This document shows, piece after piece, positions 43,578 through 52,641 of a stretch of DNA of 64,000 nt; the stretch's first letter is position 1, and the number at the start of each line of letters is the position of its first letter. The stretch is from Sphingomonadales bacterium (GTDB lineage: Bacteria > Pseudomonadota > Alphaproteobacteria > Sphingomonadales > Sphingomonadaceae), in contig JADKHG010000002.1 of assembly GCA_016721875.1 (NCBI GenBank), positions 434,001 to 498,000 of the forward strand, read 5' to 3'. The notes below the pieces were generated by a model, which was not told the origin of the DNA, did no database searches, and was given only the letters and a program-made list of their open reading frames with translations. Position numbers and translations under genes: made by a program.

Positions 43578-43776
43578 AATTCGTCTCCTTGATTAATAGG
43601 CTCAGGATACGACGGCGCTTGAAAAGCAGCAAAGCGATTAGATGATGCACTATCATCGATCTGATCGATTAACACATCCTAACTTCGAAGGGGAAAGTCG
43701 GGACTGTCGTGAAGCTAAACTCGGCGCAAATTGCGTGATTGTTTGCCTCTATGCACCCGCCCTTAACCTTTTCCCG

Positions 43777-43806
43777 CTTGAAACTTCGGCAATCGACGCC
43801 GATGTA
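43777..43806 (+). promoter_or_regulatory. Heat-shock sigma-32-like promoter of clpP
   Basis: CTTGAAAC (43777-43784) matches the -35 box of RpoH promoters and CCGATGTA (43799-43806) resembles the -10 box CCCCATNT after a 14-base spacer. The clpP start codon follows 38 bases later. RpoH control of clpP is established in other proteobacteria. Confidence 0.5.
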
Positions 43807-43843
43807 GGGTGTCAAACAACACTAAAATAAACAGAGGTAATCA

Positions 43844-44476
43844 ATGTACGATCCGATCCGCGATCCCCTTCAGGCTCTTGTCCCCGTCGTTATTGAACAA
43901 TCCAACCGGGGCGAACGGAGTTGGGACATTTTCTCACGCCTGCTGCGTGAACGGATCATCTTCGTTACTGGTGAAGTAGAGGATAATATGGCGGCGGTCA
44001 TTACCGCGCAGCTGCTGTTCCTCGAATCCGATAATCCGAAGAAGGATATCTGGATGTATATCAACTCGCCGGGCGGGGTGGTGACGGCCGGCATGGCGAT
44101 CCACGATACCATGCAATATATCCGCCCACGGGTTGGCACAGTCTGCATTGGGCAGGCAGCATCGATGGGCAGCTTCCTGCTTGCCGCTGGTGAGCCCGGT
44201 ATGCGCGTTGCGCTGACCAACAGCCGGATCATGGTACACCAGCCATCTGGCGGTGCGCGCGGTATGGCGTCGGATATCCAGATCCAGGCCAATGAAATTT
44301 TGCGCATTCGCAAGCGGATGAACGATCTCTACGCAAAATACACCGGAAAGCCCCTTAAGGAGATCGAGAAGGCGATGGATCGCGACACTTTTCTCGAAGC
44401 AGATGAAGCCAAGGCATTTGGCATAGTTGACGAAGTGTTTGAAAAGCGGCCAACCTCTGCCGAGTCTGAGGGGTAA
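43844..44476 (+). CDS. clpP: ATP-dependent Clp protease proteolytic subunit
   Basis: 210 residues. The serine motif GQAASMGSFLLAAG and the histidine motif RIMVHQPSGGARG give the catalytic triad with the later aspartate in MDRDTFLEADEA. It forms a 14-mer barrel that degrades proteins unfolded by ClpX or ClpA. The N-terminal part (VIEQSNRGERSWDIFSRLLR) is canonical. Next in order is clpX, 146 bases downstream; heat-shock promoter boxes lie upstream. Confidence 0.96.
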   Translation: MYDPIRDPLQALVPVVIEQSNRGERSWDIFSRLLRERIIFVTGEVEDNMAAVITAQLLFLESDNPKKDIWMYINSPGGVVTAGMAIHDTMQYIRPRVGTVCIGQAASMGSFLLAAGEPGMRVALTNSRIMVHQPSGGARGMASDIQIQANEILRIRKRMNDLYAKYTGKPLKEIEKAMDRDTFLEADEAKAFGIVDEVFEKRPTSAESEG

Positions 44477-44622
44477 CTGATTACTCGGATATTGTAGCGA
44501 AGCGATACGCTTTGACCGTTAAGCAAATGCAGGGCTTTTTCGGCTATTGCGAAATTGTGACGCGGCTTTAGATTGGCGGGTCAGGCATTTGCTTTGGGTA
44601 AGTGCCACGAACAGGATTTTTT

Positions 44623-45885
44623 ATGACCAAGTTGAGCGGCTCTGACACCAAGAGCACATTATATTGCTCCTTCTGCGGGAAGTCGCAGCACGAAGTCCGC
44701 AAGCTGATTGCCGGACCGACGGTGTTTATCTGCGACGAATGCGTCGACCTGTGCAATGACATCATCCGCGAAGAAACAAAGGGCACGCTCACCGGCAAAA
44801 AAGATGGCGATGTTCCCACGCCGCAGGAAATCTGCGATGTGCTCGACGATTATGTCATCGGCCAGTTTCAGGCGAAGCGAGTGCTTTCGGTAGCCGTGCA
44901 CAACCACTATAAACGGTTGAACCATGCTCAGAAGAACAACGATGTCGAACTCGCAAAGTCGAACATCCTCCTGGTCGGACCAACAGGCTGCGGCAAGACC
45001 TTGCTTGCGCAAACCCTCGCCAAGACCTTTGACGTGCCGTTTACGATGGCCGACGCAACCACATTGACCGAAGCCGGATATGTCGGTGAGGACGTTGAGA
45101 ATATCATTCTGAAGTTGCTGCAGTCATCGGATTACAATGTTGAACGCGCCCAGCGGGGCATTGTCTATATCGACGAGATCGACAAGATCAGCCGTAAGGC
45201 GGAAAATCCCTCGATCACCCGCGACGTCAGCGGGGAGGGCGTCCAGCAGGCGCTGCTCAAGCTGATGGAGGGCACAACCGCCAGTGTCCCGCCACAGGGC
45301 GGCCGCAAGCACCCGCAGCAGGAATTCCTGCAGGTCGATACAACCAACATACTGTTCATTTGTGGCGGTGCTTTTTCCGGGCTGGAAAAGATCATTTCGA
45401 ACCGGCTTGAAGGCAAATCGATCGGCTTTGGCGCCAATGTTGCTGATCCTGATGACCGCCGCACGGGCGAGATTCTAAAGCAGATCGAACCTGAAGATTT
45501 GCTCAAATATGGCTTGATTCCGGAATTTGTTGGTCGCCTGCCAGTGACCGCAACGCTGGAAGATCTCGACATCGCGGCGCTGGTGAAAATCCTGTCAGAG
45601 CCTAAAAATGCTCTGGTCAAACAGTATCGCAAACTTTTCGAGATGGAAGATGTCGGTCTGACCTTTACTGACGACGCGCTTGAAGCTGTTGCGAAAAAGG
45701 CCATCGAACGCAAAACCGGTGCCCGCGGCCTACGGTCCATTCTCGAGGCAATTTTGCTCGATACAATGTACGAGCTTCCAACAATGCACGGCGTATCGGA
45801 AGTGGTGGTCGACAAGGATGTCATCGAAGGCCGCAAGGACCCGGTCAGAGTGTTCTCGGAAGCTGCCAAGGAAGATGCAGCCTAA
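44623..45885 (+). CDS. clpX: ATP-dependent Clp protease ATP-binding subunit ClpX
   Basis: 420 residues. The zinc-binding domain YCSFCGKSQHEVRKL and CDECVDLC precedes the AAA+ core: Walker A GPTGCGKT, pore loop GYVGEDV, Walker B IVYIDEIDKI, and the IGF-type ClpP-binding segment (KSIGFGANV). It unfolds tagged proteins for ClpP and also acts on CtrA in alphaproteobacteria. ATG 44623 has AGGA upstream and begins the family sequence; GTG 44602 adds seven unlikely residues. Confidence 0.96.
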   Translation: MTKLSGSDTKSTLYCSFCGKSQHEVRKLIAGPTVFICDECVDLCNDIIREETKGTLTGKKDGDVPTPQEICDVLDDYVIGQFQAKRVLSVAVHNHYKRLNHAQKNNDVELAKSNILLVGPTGCGKTLLAQTLAKTFDVPFTMADATTLTEAGYVGEDVENIILKLLQSSDYNVERAQRGIVYIDEIDKISRKAENPSITRDVSGEGVQQALLKLMEGTTASVPPQGGRKHPQQEFLQVDTTNILFICGGAFSGLEKIISNRLEGKSIGFGANVADPDDRRTGEILKQIEPEDLLKYGLIPEFVGRLPVTATLEDLDIAALVKILSEPKNALVKQYRKLFEMEDVGLTFTDDALEAVAKKAIERKTGARGLRSILEAILLDTMYELPTMHGVSEVVVDKDVIEGRKDPVRVFSEAAKEDAA

Positions 45886-46142
45886 TTTTTTGCAAGCTGT
45901 GGCATGTGCGCAACAGTTAGGGTTTCGGTTTCATAATCCTTTGGTTTTAATAGCTATTTGTTGACTGATGATGTTGCCTGTTAGGTGGCACAGCGTTCTA
46001 TTTTGCTGCATGGCAGCATTTGTCACGCCGCTGACACATTTTGCGCACAGCAAAGCGGCAAGCCTAGCTTTGCCGAATCGGCATTTCAGGCTATCGCCAT
46101 TTCATTGGGACTCGCGTTCCTGCGACAAAATAGGGGTATAAA

Positions 46143-48819
46143 ATGCAGATTCGTTACTATCTGGCTGCAAGCGCTGGCGCGCTTTGCATTGCTAATTTTT
46201 CAGGCGCCGCTCTTGCCCAGTCGACGGGCTCGCAAGATTTTGATGAAGCGGAAATCGTTGTCACCGGATAGCGCTCCGACAATGGTGTTGCAGGCGTTGT
46301 GACGCCCGATACTACAAAAGCGAAGGCTGTTCTGACGCAGGAATTTATTGCGCGTCAGGCTCCTGGCCAAACGGTAAACGATATCATCAATCAACTCCCC
46401 GGTGTCAGCTTCCAGAATAACGATGCATTCGGCTCTGCCGGCGGCAAAATGTCAATTCGCGGTTTTGATAATACCCGTATTAATCAGACGTTTGACGGTA
46501 TCCCGTTGAATGACTCAGGCAACTATGCCCTTTATTCGAACCAACAGCTCGACCCCGAATTGATCGAACAGGTCAATGTTAACCTCGGTTCAACCGACGT
46601 TGACAGTCCGACTGCTGCTGCATCCGGGTCAACGGTCAACTATCGCACGCGCAAACCGGGCGAAGAATTTGGCGTTAAACTTGTCGGTTCGACTGGTGAT
46701 TTCAAATTTTTCCGTATTTTCGGCATGGTCGATACTGGTGTGTTCACGCCTTGGGGAACCAGAGCATTCTTTTCGGCAAGCACGTCGACCAATGACACAG
46801 TTTTCGGAAACGAAGATATGCCCGCTTTCCCAGCCGTCGCCGGCGTAGTGGCAGCCCGTCCGGCTATCACGTCGCGCAAGGGCGGGATTAACAAGCAGCA
46901 ATATAATGCCAAGATTTATCAGCCGATTGGTGATGATGGCGATTTCATTGCGCTTTCGGGACATTATAACCAAAATCGCAACAATTTCTTCGGCTCTGTC
47001 GGTCTTCGCGATCTTCACAACGTCGCCTCAATTTTGTACCCAATATCTTTCCGCAAAACCGCGATGACCGTGATTATGGCATTGCTCGCTGCCAAACCAA
47101 TCAGGTTGCCATAGCTGGTGTCGCCAACACTGCTAACAGCTGTGGTTCGGCATTTGATGAGCGGTTCAATCCTTCGAACACAGGCAATGTGCGATTGAAT
47201 TCGCGATTTACACTGGCAGAAGGTTTGATCCTGACAATCGATCCCAGCTTCCAATATGTAAAAGCCAATGGCGGCGGAACCGTTGTTGGTCAGGAAGCGC
47301 GCCGCGACGTTAACCCGTCGGGCGGTGCTGCCAACTGCAATACCACCGCCAATAGTGCGACGGTGAGCTGCCAAATGGGATACATTGGCGGTACCCCTTA
47401 CTTTGGACGCGACCTGAATGGCGATGGCGACCTGTTGGACACGGTAAGGGTTCTAGCCCCCAGTCAGACGCAAACACGCCGTATGGGCGTGATTACGGGT
47501 TTGCGTTATGATGTAAATGACGACCACACAGTGCGCTTGTTTTACAGCTTTGACCGCGCGCGCCATCGTCAGACCGGTGAAACGAATTTCCTGAAATCAG
47601 ACGGTTCGCCGACCGATGTTTTTGCGGTGAACGATCCGCTCGCTGACGCATCGGGTAATGTTCTGCAGAAACGTGATCGTAAATCGATCGCCAGCCTCAG
47701 CATGATTGGTGCAGAATATCGCGGCGAATTTGGCCCACTGACACTACAGGTGGGCGGCGCTACAAAATGTTCAAGCGTGATTTGACAAACAATTGTGCCA
47801 CTTCGAGTGCAACAGGTTTTGTTGAATGCTTTGGTACCAATGCAGCCGGGCTTGCTGCATGGCTTGGGGCGAATCCAACTGTTACCACAGGACCTGGCGT
47901 AACCAATGCCGTACAGGGGCCTCAGCAGCGAATTCGTAAATATAATAAGCTAACCCCCAATCTTGGGTTGACTTATGACTTTACCGATGACGTGAGCGTT
48001 TTCGCGAACTATTCGAAGGGCGTTCAGGTTCCGGGTACCGATAATCTGTATAATGCGTTCTTTTTCCCTTCGACTTCAGATGCTGCGAACCCGAAACCCG
48101 AAACAACTGATAATTTTGACCTCGGTTTGCGCGCTCGCACCGGTCAATTGCAGGCACAGCTTGGACTTTGGTATACGATTTTCAATGATCGTTTGGCTTC
48201 GTCATTCGATCCAGAAACCGAACGAAATGTTTATCGCAACCTCGGTCGCGTAGACAAATACGGAATCGATGCCAGTGTATCCTATCGTCCGATTCCTGAG
48301 GTATCGATTTACACCTTTGCTTCATATCTGAAGTCAAAAATCAAAGACAATGTCCAGAACGGCGTCTGCACGGCAGTGTCTACATCGTGTGCGGCAATTG
48401 GGGATCCCATTTTTGCATTGACTGCTGGCAAACGTGAATCCGGTTCACCAACATTTACGCTCGGTGGCCGTATTCAGGCTGAACTTGGACCTGTCGATTT
48501 GGGTGCACAAATCAAACGCACGGGTCCGCGCTACGTCAATGACCAGAACATTTCGTTGGTGCAGACAGTCAACGGCGTTGCAAACACTGTTGTGTATGGA
48601 AGCAAAACACCCGCTTATACACTGGTCGATCTCGACGCACGGGTTCGGCTTGATTGGGCGGGACTGGGTGATAAGACCTATTTCCAGTTCAATGTCAGCA
48701 ATGTTTTCGATAAATTATATGTCGGTGGTTTTGACGGACAATTGGCCAACAATTCGGTGCCCTTTGTTCAGATTGGCGCTCCGCGTACCTTTATTGCTTC
48801 GATCATCGTCGCTTATTGA
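46143..48819 (+). pseudogene. TonB-dependent receptor with one in-frame TAG and two frameshifts
   Basis: ATG 46143 encodes a signal peptide and the TonB box region EIVVTG, then TAG at 46269-46271. The same frame continues RSDNGVAG and the plug (INQLPGVSFQNNDAFG, KMSIRGFDNTRINQTFDGIP). A T is missing near 47014 and a C near 47758. The third frame ends in a barrel strand with RTFIASIIVAY. Repaired length is about 892 residues, a normal receptor. Three lesions could reflect true decay or sequence errors. It differs from the intact receptor upstream, so it is not a recent copy. Confidence 0.82.
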
Positions 48820-48848
48820 TAAGTCGTCCAGACATCGCAGCTCAAGTG

Positions 48849-48885
48849 AAAAGGGCGAGGTCAATTTCGACCTCGCCCTTTTTCA
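48849..48885. terminator. Strong terminator between TonB receptor and mtgA
   Basis: AAGGGCGAGGTC pairs with GACCTCGCCCTT around a 6-base loop and is followed by T-rich sequence on the plus strand. It lies between convergent genes and touches the mtgA stop codon region. Confidence 0.88.
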
Positions 48886-49584
48886 TTTGTAGATGCAACC
48901 ATCCAACCCATCACGCTTCACCACACCTATCCGCGCGGAGATGCTGTTGCCATAGCGGCGGGTGAAGCCGCCAGCGCCGTTGACGGCACGTTTTTTGGGT
49001 AGGGGCAGGGCGGCGGCCATTCGCGCGGCTTCAACTTTGGTGAGATTGGCCGCGCTCTTCTTGAAATAGCGTTGCGCTCCGGCCTCGGCACCATAGGTTC
49101 CGATCCCGGTTTCTGCGACATTCAGATAAACCTCCATGATCCGTGGTTTGCCCCAAAAGGTTTCGATCAGGAAGGTGAACCAGAATTCGGGCACCTTTCG
49201 GACGTAACGGGTCCAGCCGCTACCCTGCCACAGAAACACATTTTTCGCGGTCTGCTGGCTGATCGTCGATCCGCCACGCAGCTTGCCGCCATTCTGGTTG
49301 CGTTGCATTGCCTTTTCAATGGCTTCGGTATCAAAGCCGCTATGCTGGCAGAATTTGGCGTCCTCTGCAGCGATTACGGCGCGGACGAGATTGGGTGAGA
49401 GCCTGGAAAGCGGTTCCCAATCGCGTTCGGCGCCGTTGCTATCGAACAACATCGTCAACGTCGTCGGAACCGGAACGAAGCGATAGATCAGCACCAACGC
49501 AAAGGTCAGTGCCAGATACCAGAGCAAGCCTCTGAACAGGAGTGACAGGAAACGGGCGATGGGCGAACGCTTTGCTTGAACCAT
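48883..49584 (-). CDS. mtgA: Monofunctional biosynthetic peptidoglycan transglycosylase
   Basis: 233 residues. One N-terminal membrane helix (about 15-35) anchors a GT51 domain: AVIAAEDAKFCQHSGFD with the catalytic glutamate, GGSTISQQTAKNVFLW, KPRIMEVYLNVAETGIGTYG and AARMAAALPLPKK. It polymerises lipid II glycans without a transpeptidase domain. The stop codon lies inside the terminator hairpin region. It follows rpoH on the minus strand and may be co-transcribed with it (48-base gap). Confidence 0.92.
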   Translation of the reverse strand: MVQAKRSPIARFLSLLFRGLLWYLALTFALVLIYRFVPVPTTLTMLFDSNGAERDWEPLSRLSPNLVRAVIAAEDAKFCQHSGFDTEAIEKAMQRNQNGGKLRGGSTISQQTAKNVFLWQGSGWTRYVRKVPEFWFTFLIETFWGKPRIMEVYLNVAETGIGTYGAEAGAQRYFKKSAANLTKVEAARMAAALPLPKKRAVNGAGGFTRRYGNSISARIGVVKRDGLDGCIYK

Positions 49585-49632
49585 AAGGCCAAGCTAGCGT
49601 GCGCCCACGCGCTCGTCACTTCCTTTTACAAG

Positions 49633-50444
49633 TCAGGCCGCAGACAATAACCGCCGGTCACCGGCAATGCGCAGCATCGCCTTTTCGTCGATCAGGCGGC
49701 GTTCGGTCAAATGCTTTCGCGGTCGTTGAGGCTGTCCATCGCCTCGGTCAGCAATTGATGCCGGACATCGGCTTCTTGAGCGTCTGCAACGCGCTCGTCC
49801 TGCAAGGGTTCATCATCGACCAGCCAGTCCTGCCATTGGCCATCGCCATCCTCGCGCATCGGCACGTTGAGCGAAGTATCTCCGCCCATCGCCATGCGGC
49901 GGTTCATGTCGACAACTTCCTGTTCGGAAACGCCCAGATCGGTCGAGATTTTGCGCACATCTTCGATGCGCAGATCACCATCTTCAAACGCCTGCAGATT
50001 GTTTTTCATGCGACGAAGGTTGAAGAACAGCTTCTTTTGCGCTGCGGTGGTGCCTATTTTCACAAGGCTCCAGCTGCGCAGGATGAATTCCTGCATCGAC
50101 GCCTTGATCCACCACATGGCATAGGTGGCCAGCCGGAAGCCGCGCTCCGGCTCGAACTTCTTGACGGCCTGCATCAGCCCGACATTGCCTTCGGAAATCA
50201 GCTCCGAAACCGGGAGGCCATAGCCGCGATATCCCATTGCGATCTTGGCAACGAGGCGCAGGTGCGATGACACCAACTGCGCGGCGGCAGCCGGGTCTTC
50301 ATGTTCCTGATAACGCTTGGCAAGCATATATTCCTGCTCAGGCGCAAGGATCGGGTATTTTTTAATCTCCGCGAGATAGCGGTTAAGGCTGTCGTCCCCC
50401 CCAAGGGCAGGGATTGTTGCCGGAACATTCTTCTTCTCTGACAT
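49633..50444 (-). CDS. rpoH: Heat-shock sigma factor RpoH, lacking region 4.2 and frameshifted
   Basis: Regions 1.2-3 are normal: SLNRYLAEIKKYPILAPEQE, RPG-box-like RLVAKIAMGYRGYGLPVSEL, core-binding EGNVGLMQAVKKFEPERGFR and LATYAMWWIKASMQEFIL. The frame breaks after SLNDRE (one A missing near 49725). The repaired tail reads LTERRLIDEK directly into AMLRIAGDRRLLSAA. About 28 codons that normally encode the region 4.2 helix-turn-helix (SRERxRQIExRAFEKLQ) are absent. Repaired length is about 270, against about 300 in the family. Without that helix it could not read the -35 box. The start overlaps the upstream stop. Confidence 0.85.
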
Positions 50445-51449
50445 CATGTCCTCTTTCTTGTCTCCTCGGGGCCTCGTCGAGCACCCTTTGGCAGACATTT
50501 ACGATGAACTCGCTTAAGCGACGTTAGCAGAAGCTGAATATCTTCAGGCAGACTGCTCTCGAAGCCCAGTTTTTCACCGGTAATCGGGTGAATAAACCCC
50601 AATGAAACGGCGTGCAAGGCTTGCCGATCAAATTGCGACTGATTTGGTCCAAATAAAAATGCTTTTCGTCGATTATTGTAAGTGGAATCTCCGATCAAAG
50701 CATGTCCTATATGCGCCATATGCACGCGAACCTGATGTGTGCGGCCGGTTTCCAGACGGCATTCGACCAATGCCGCGCCTTTCCAGCTGCTCTATCATAC
50801 TAAAATGGGTGACGGCATGCCTGCCTTTGCCTTCGGGAAGCACGGCCATTTTCTTCCGGTCGGTCGTGGACCGTCCAATTTGTGTGCATATGGTGCCAGC
50901 GGGTGGGGCAGGGTGGCCGACCACGACCGCCAAATAACGGCGATCAATGTCATGTGCGGCAAACAGCTTCGCCAGCCCTTCATGCGCAGCATCGGATTTT
51001 GCGACGACCAGCAGACCGGATGTGTCACGATCAATGCGGTGGACAATGCCGGGGCGCTGCACGCCTCCGATACCGCTCAGTTTGCCGCGGCAATGGTGAA
51101 GCAGGGCGTTGACCAGCGTGCCATCGACGTGCCCGGCTGCCGGATGGACAACAAGACCGGCAGGCTTGTCGACGACGATCAAATGATCATCTTCAAACAC
51201 AACCTCGAGTTTGATGTCCTGCGGTTGTGCCTTGTCAGGCTGTGGCGCAGGGACGGTTAGGATGAAGGGCTGCCCTTGCAGTTTCTTTGTAGCGGCGTCA
51301 TTTACCGCTTGGCCGCCAACGAGCAAAGCATTGCCTTCGAGCAAAGCTTGAATGCGCGCGCGGGAAAGCTCGGGAATAGCCTCAGCAAGAGCGCGGTCCA
51401 ACCGGCCCGGCCCCAATATTCCGCTGTGGCTGGTTTCCTGCCCCTCCAT
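50444..51449 (-). CDS. rluD: RluA/RluD-family rRNA pseudouridine synthase, one frameshift
   Basis: An S4 domain (about 15-60, RLDRALAEAIPELSRARIQA) precedes the catalytic domain with HRIDRDTSGLLVVAKSDAAH (catalytic aspartate), YLAVVVGHP and, in the second frame, LETGRTHQVRVHMAHIGHAL and RQALHAVSLGFIHP. One extra A in the run at 50780-50782 breaks the frame. Repaired length is about 334. The family makes pseudouridines in 23S rRNA helix 69. Its stop overlaps the rpoH start, a pairing seen in other alphaproteobacteria. Confidence 0.88.
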
Positions 51450-51458
51450 TGGGTAGAT

Positions 51459-51872
51459 GTGGGGGATGACCTTGATCTTATCAAGACAGCACCGGCGGCA
51501 ATTGCTCGATTTTGCGGAAGAGTCAGAAGCTCCGAATGCTGCGGACTGATTCTGGGGCGCGGCGACACTGTGGAATTACTCGAGTTAACGGCCAATGTTG
51601 CCGCCAGTCCTTACAATTCCTTCGAAATCGATTCCTCAATGTTGATCCGCGCTGAAAAGTGCGCGCGGGAGGGCGGGTTGGAAATATTGGGCTATTTCCA
51701 CTCGCATCCAAATGGTTCGATTGAACCGTCCAAAATTGATGCACGGTCCGCCGCCGCCGATGGCCGATGCTGGTTGATCATTGCAGGTGCTGAAATTTCG
51801 GCATGGCGTGCTGTAGAGCGGGGAGGAAGGCAGGCTACTTTCTTTGTGCCTGAAATCCTTGTGGAGACTTGA
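51459..51872 (+). CDS. M67 (JAB/MPN) family metallopeptidase-like protein
   Basis: 137 residues from GTG 51459. The JAMM motif is present: ECCGLILGRG with the acidic residue, GYFHSHPNGSIEPSKIDARS with HxHP and the downstream aspartate. Bacterial members act as zinc isopeptidases or in cofactor-protein processing (Rhodocyclaceae/Mec+ type). A longer frame to 51276 is open but overlaps the rluD gene and is not favoured. It diverges from rluD with starts 10 bases apart. Confidence 0.85.
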   Translation: MGDDLDLIKTAPAAIARFCGRVRSSECCGLILGRGDTVELLELTANVAASPYNSFEIDSSMLIRAEKCAREGGLEILGYFHSHPNGSIEPSKIDARSAAADGRCWLIIAGAEISAWRAVERGGRQATFFVPEILVET

Positions 51873-51930
51873 AACTCAAGCCAACAGCGTCCATTGCCGC
51901 CTTCATTATGTTCCAAGGATAGTGACCCAA

Positions 51931-52569
51931 ATGTCCGACACTGAAATTGATCTGGCAGCCTTGCTGTGCTCGCGCCTATGCCATGATTTGCTGAGCCCTG
52001 TGGGCGCAATGAATAATGGGCTGGAATTGCTCGCGGATGAGCATGATCCGGAAATGCGCAAGCGCTGCATGGACCTGTTGGCGGAAAGCGCAAAATCCGC
52101 CGCCGATAAACTCAAATTCTTCCGACTTGCTTTTGGCGCTGCGGGCGGCTTTGGTGCCGAAGTTGATCCGGGCGAAGCGCGCGCTGTTATTGAGCCGCTG
52201 GTGTCGTCGTCGGGTCGTACCGAGTTGCAATGGTCAGTGCCGCCTATGCACTTGCCCAAGCGCGCTGTGAAAATTCTCCTCAATCTCGTTTTGGTGGCAC
52301 ATGATGCTTTGGTTCGCGGCGGCACATTGCATGTGGGGGCTGAAAATCGCGACGGGGAATGCGAAATTGTCATTCGCGCGGTCGGACCGCGTATCATTCT
52401 CGACGAAACCGTCAAAGCGACGCTAACCGGCGCGGGTGACGAAGCCCAGATTGACTCCCGTTCCGCCGCTGCATGGATGGTCTATTCGCTCGGCAAGATT
52501 AATGGCGGTGTGATACAGATTGCCAGCCCTGCTGAAAACGAACTCATAATCGGAGCGCTTGTTCGCTAA
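51931..52569 (+). CDS. chpT: Histidine phosphotransferase ChpT
   Basis: 212 residues. LAALLCSRLCHDLLSPVGAM holds the phospho-acceptor histidine (about residue 17), and a degenerate GHKL-like domain (about 75-205) ends with AAAWMVYSLGKINGGVIQIA. ChpT passes phosphate from CckA to CtrA and CpdR in the alphaproteobacterial cell-cycle pathway. ATG 51931 starts the conserved helix; longer frames are rejected. It lies next to the chemotaxis cluster, as in other sphingomonads by memory only. Confidence 0.9.
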   Translation: MSDTEIDLAALLCSRLCHDLLSPVGAMNNGLELLADEHDPEMRKRCMDLLAESAKSAADKLKFFRLAFGAAGGFGAEVDPGEARAVIEPLVSSSGRTELQWSVPPMHLPKRAVKILLNLVLVAHDALVRGGTLHVGAENRDGECEIVIRAVGPRIILDETVKATLTGAGDEAQIDSRSAAAWMVYSLGKINGGVIQIASPAENELIIGALVR

Positions 52570-52586
52570 GCCGACCGTGTAAACAG

Positions 52587-52620
52587 CTTTTTAACCCTGT
52601 TTGGTCATTACCTACGGCTC
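52587..52620 (+). promoter_or_regulatory. Promoter block shared with parA
   Basis: CTTTTTAACCCTGTTTGGTC (52587-52606) and ACGGCTC (52614-52620) match the block upstream of the parA-like gene at an almost equal distance from the start. A TAAA-N7-TTAA element at 52580-52594 is one base off the CtrA consensus. CtrA control is plausible with chpT next door but unproven. Confidence 0.45.
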
Positions 52621-52641
52621 ATGCATGCAAGGCTGTGGTAA

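Noticed and set aside
31271..46271. Reassignment of TAG to a sense codon, suggested by three in-frame TAG codons
   Set aside because: Many intact genes here end in TAG (for example the SPFH protein, the M28 peptidase and guaB), so TAG is a normal stop.
51276..51458. Longer start for the M67 peptidase gene
   Set aside because: The added residues are antisense to the conserved S4 domain of the pseudouridine synthase gene.
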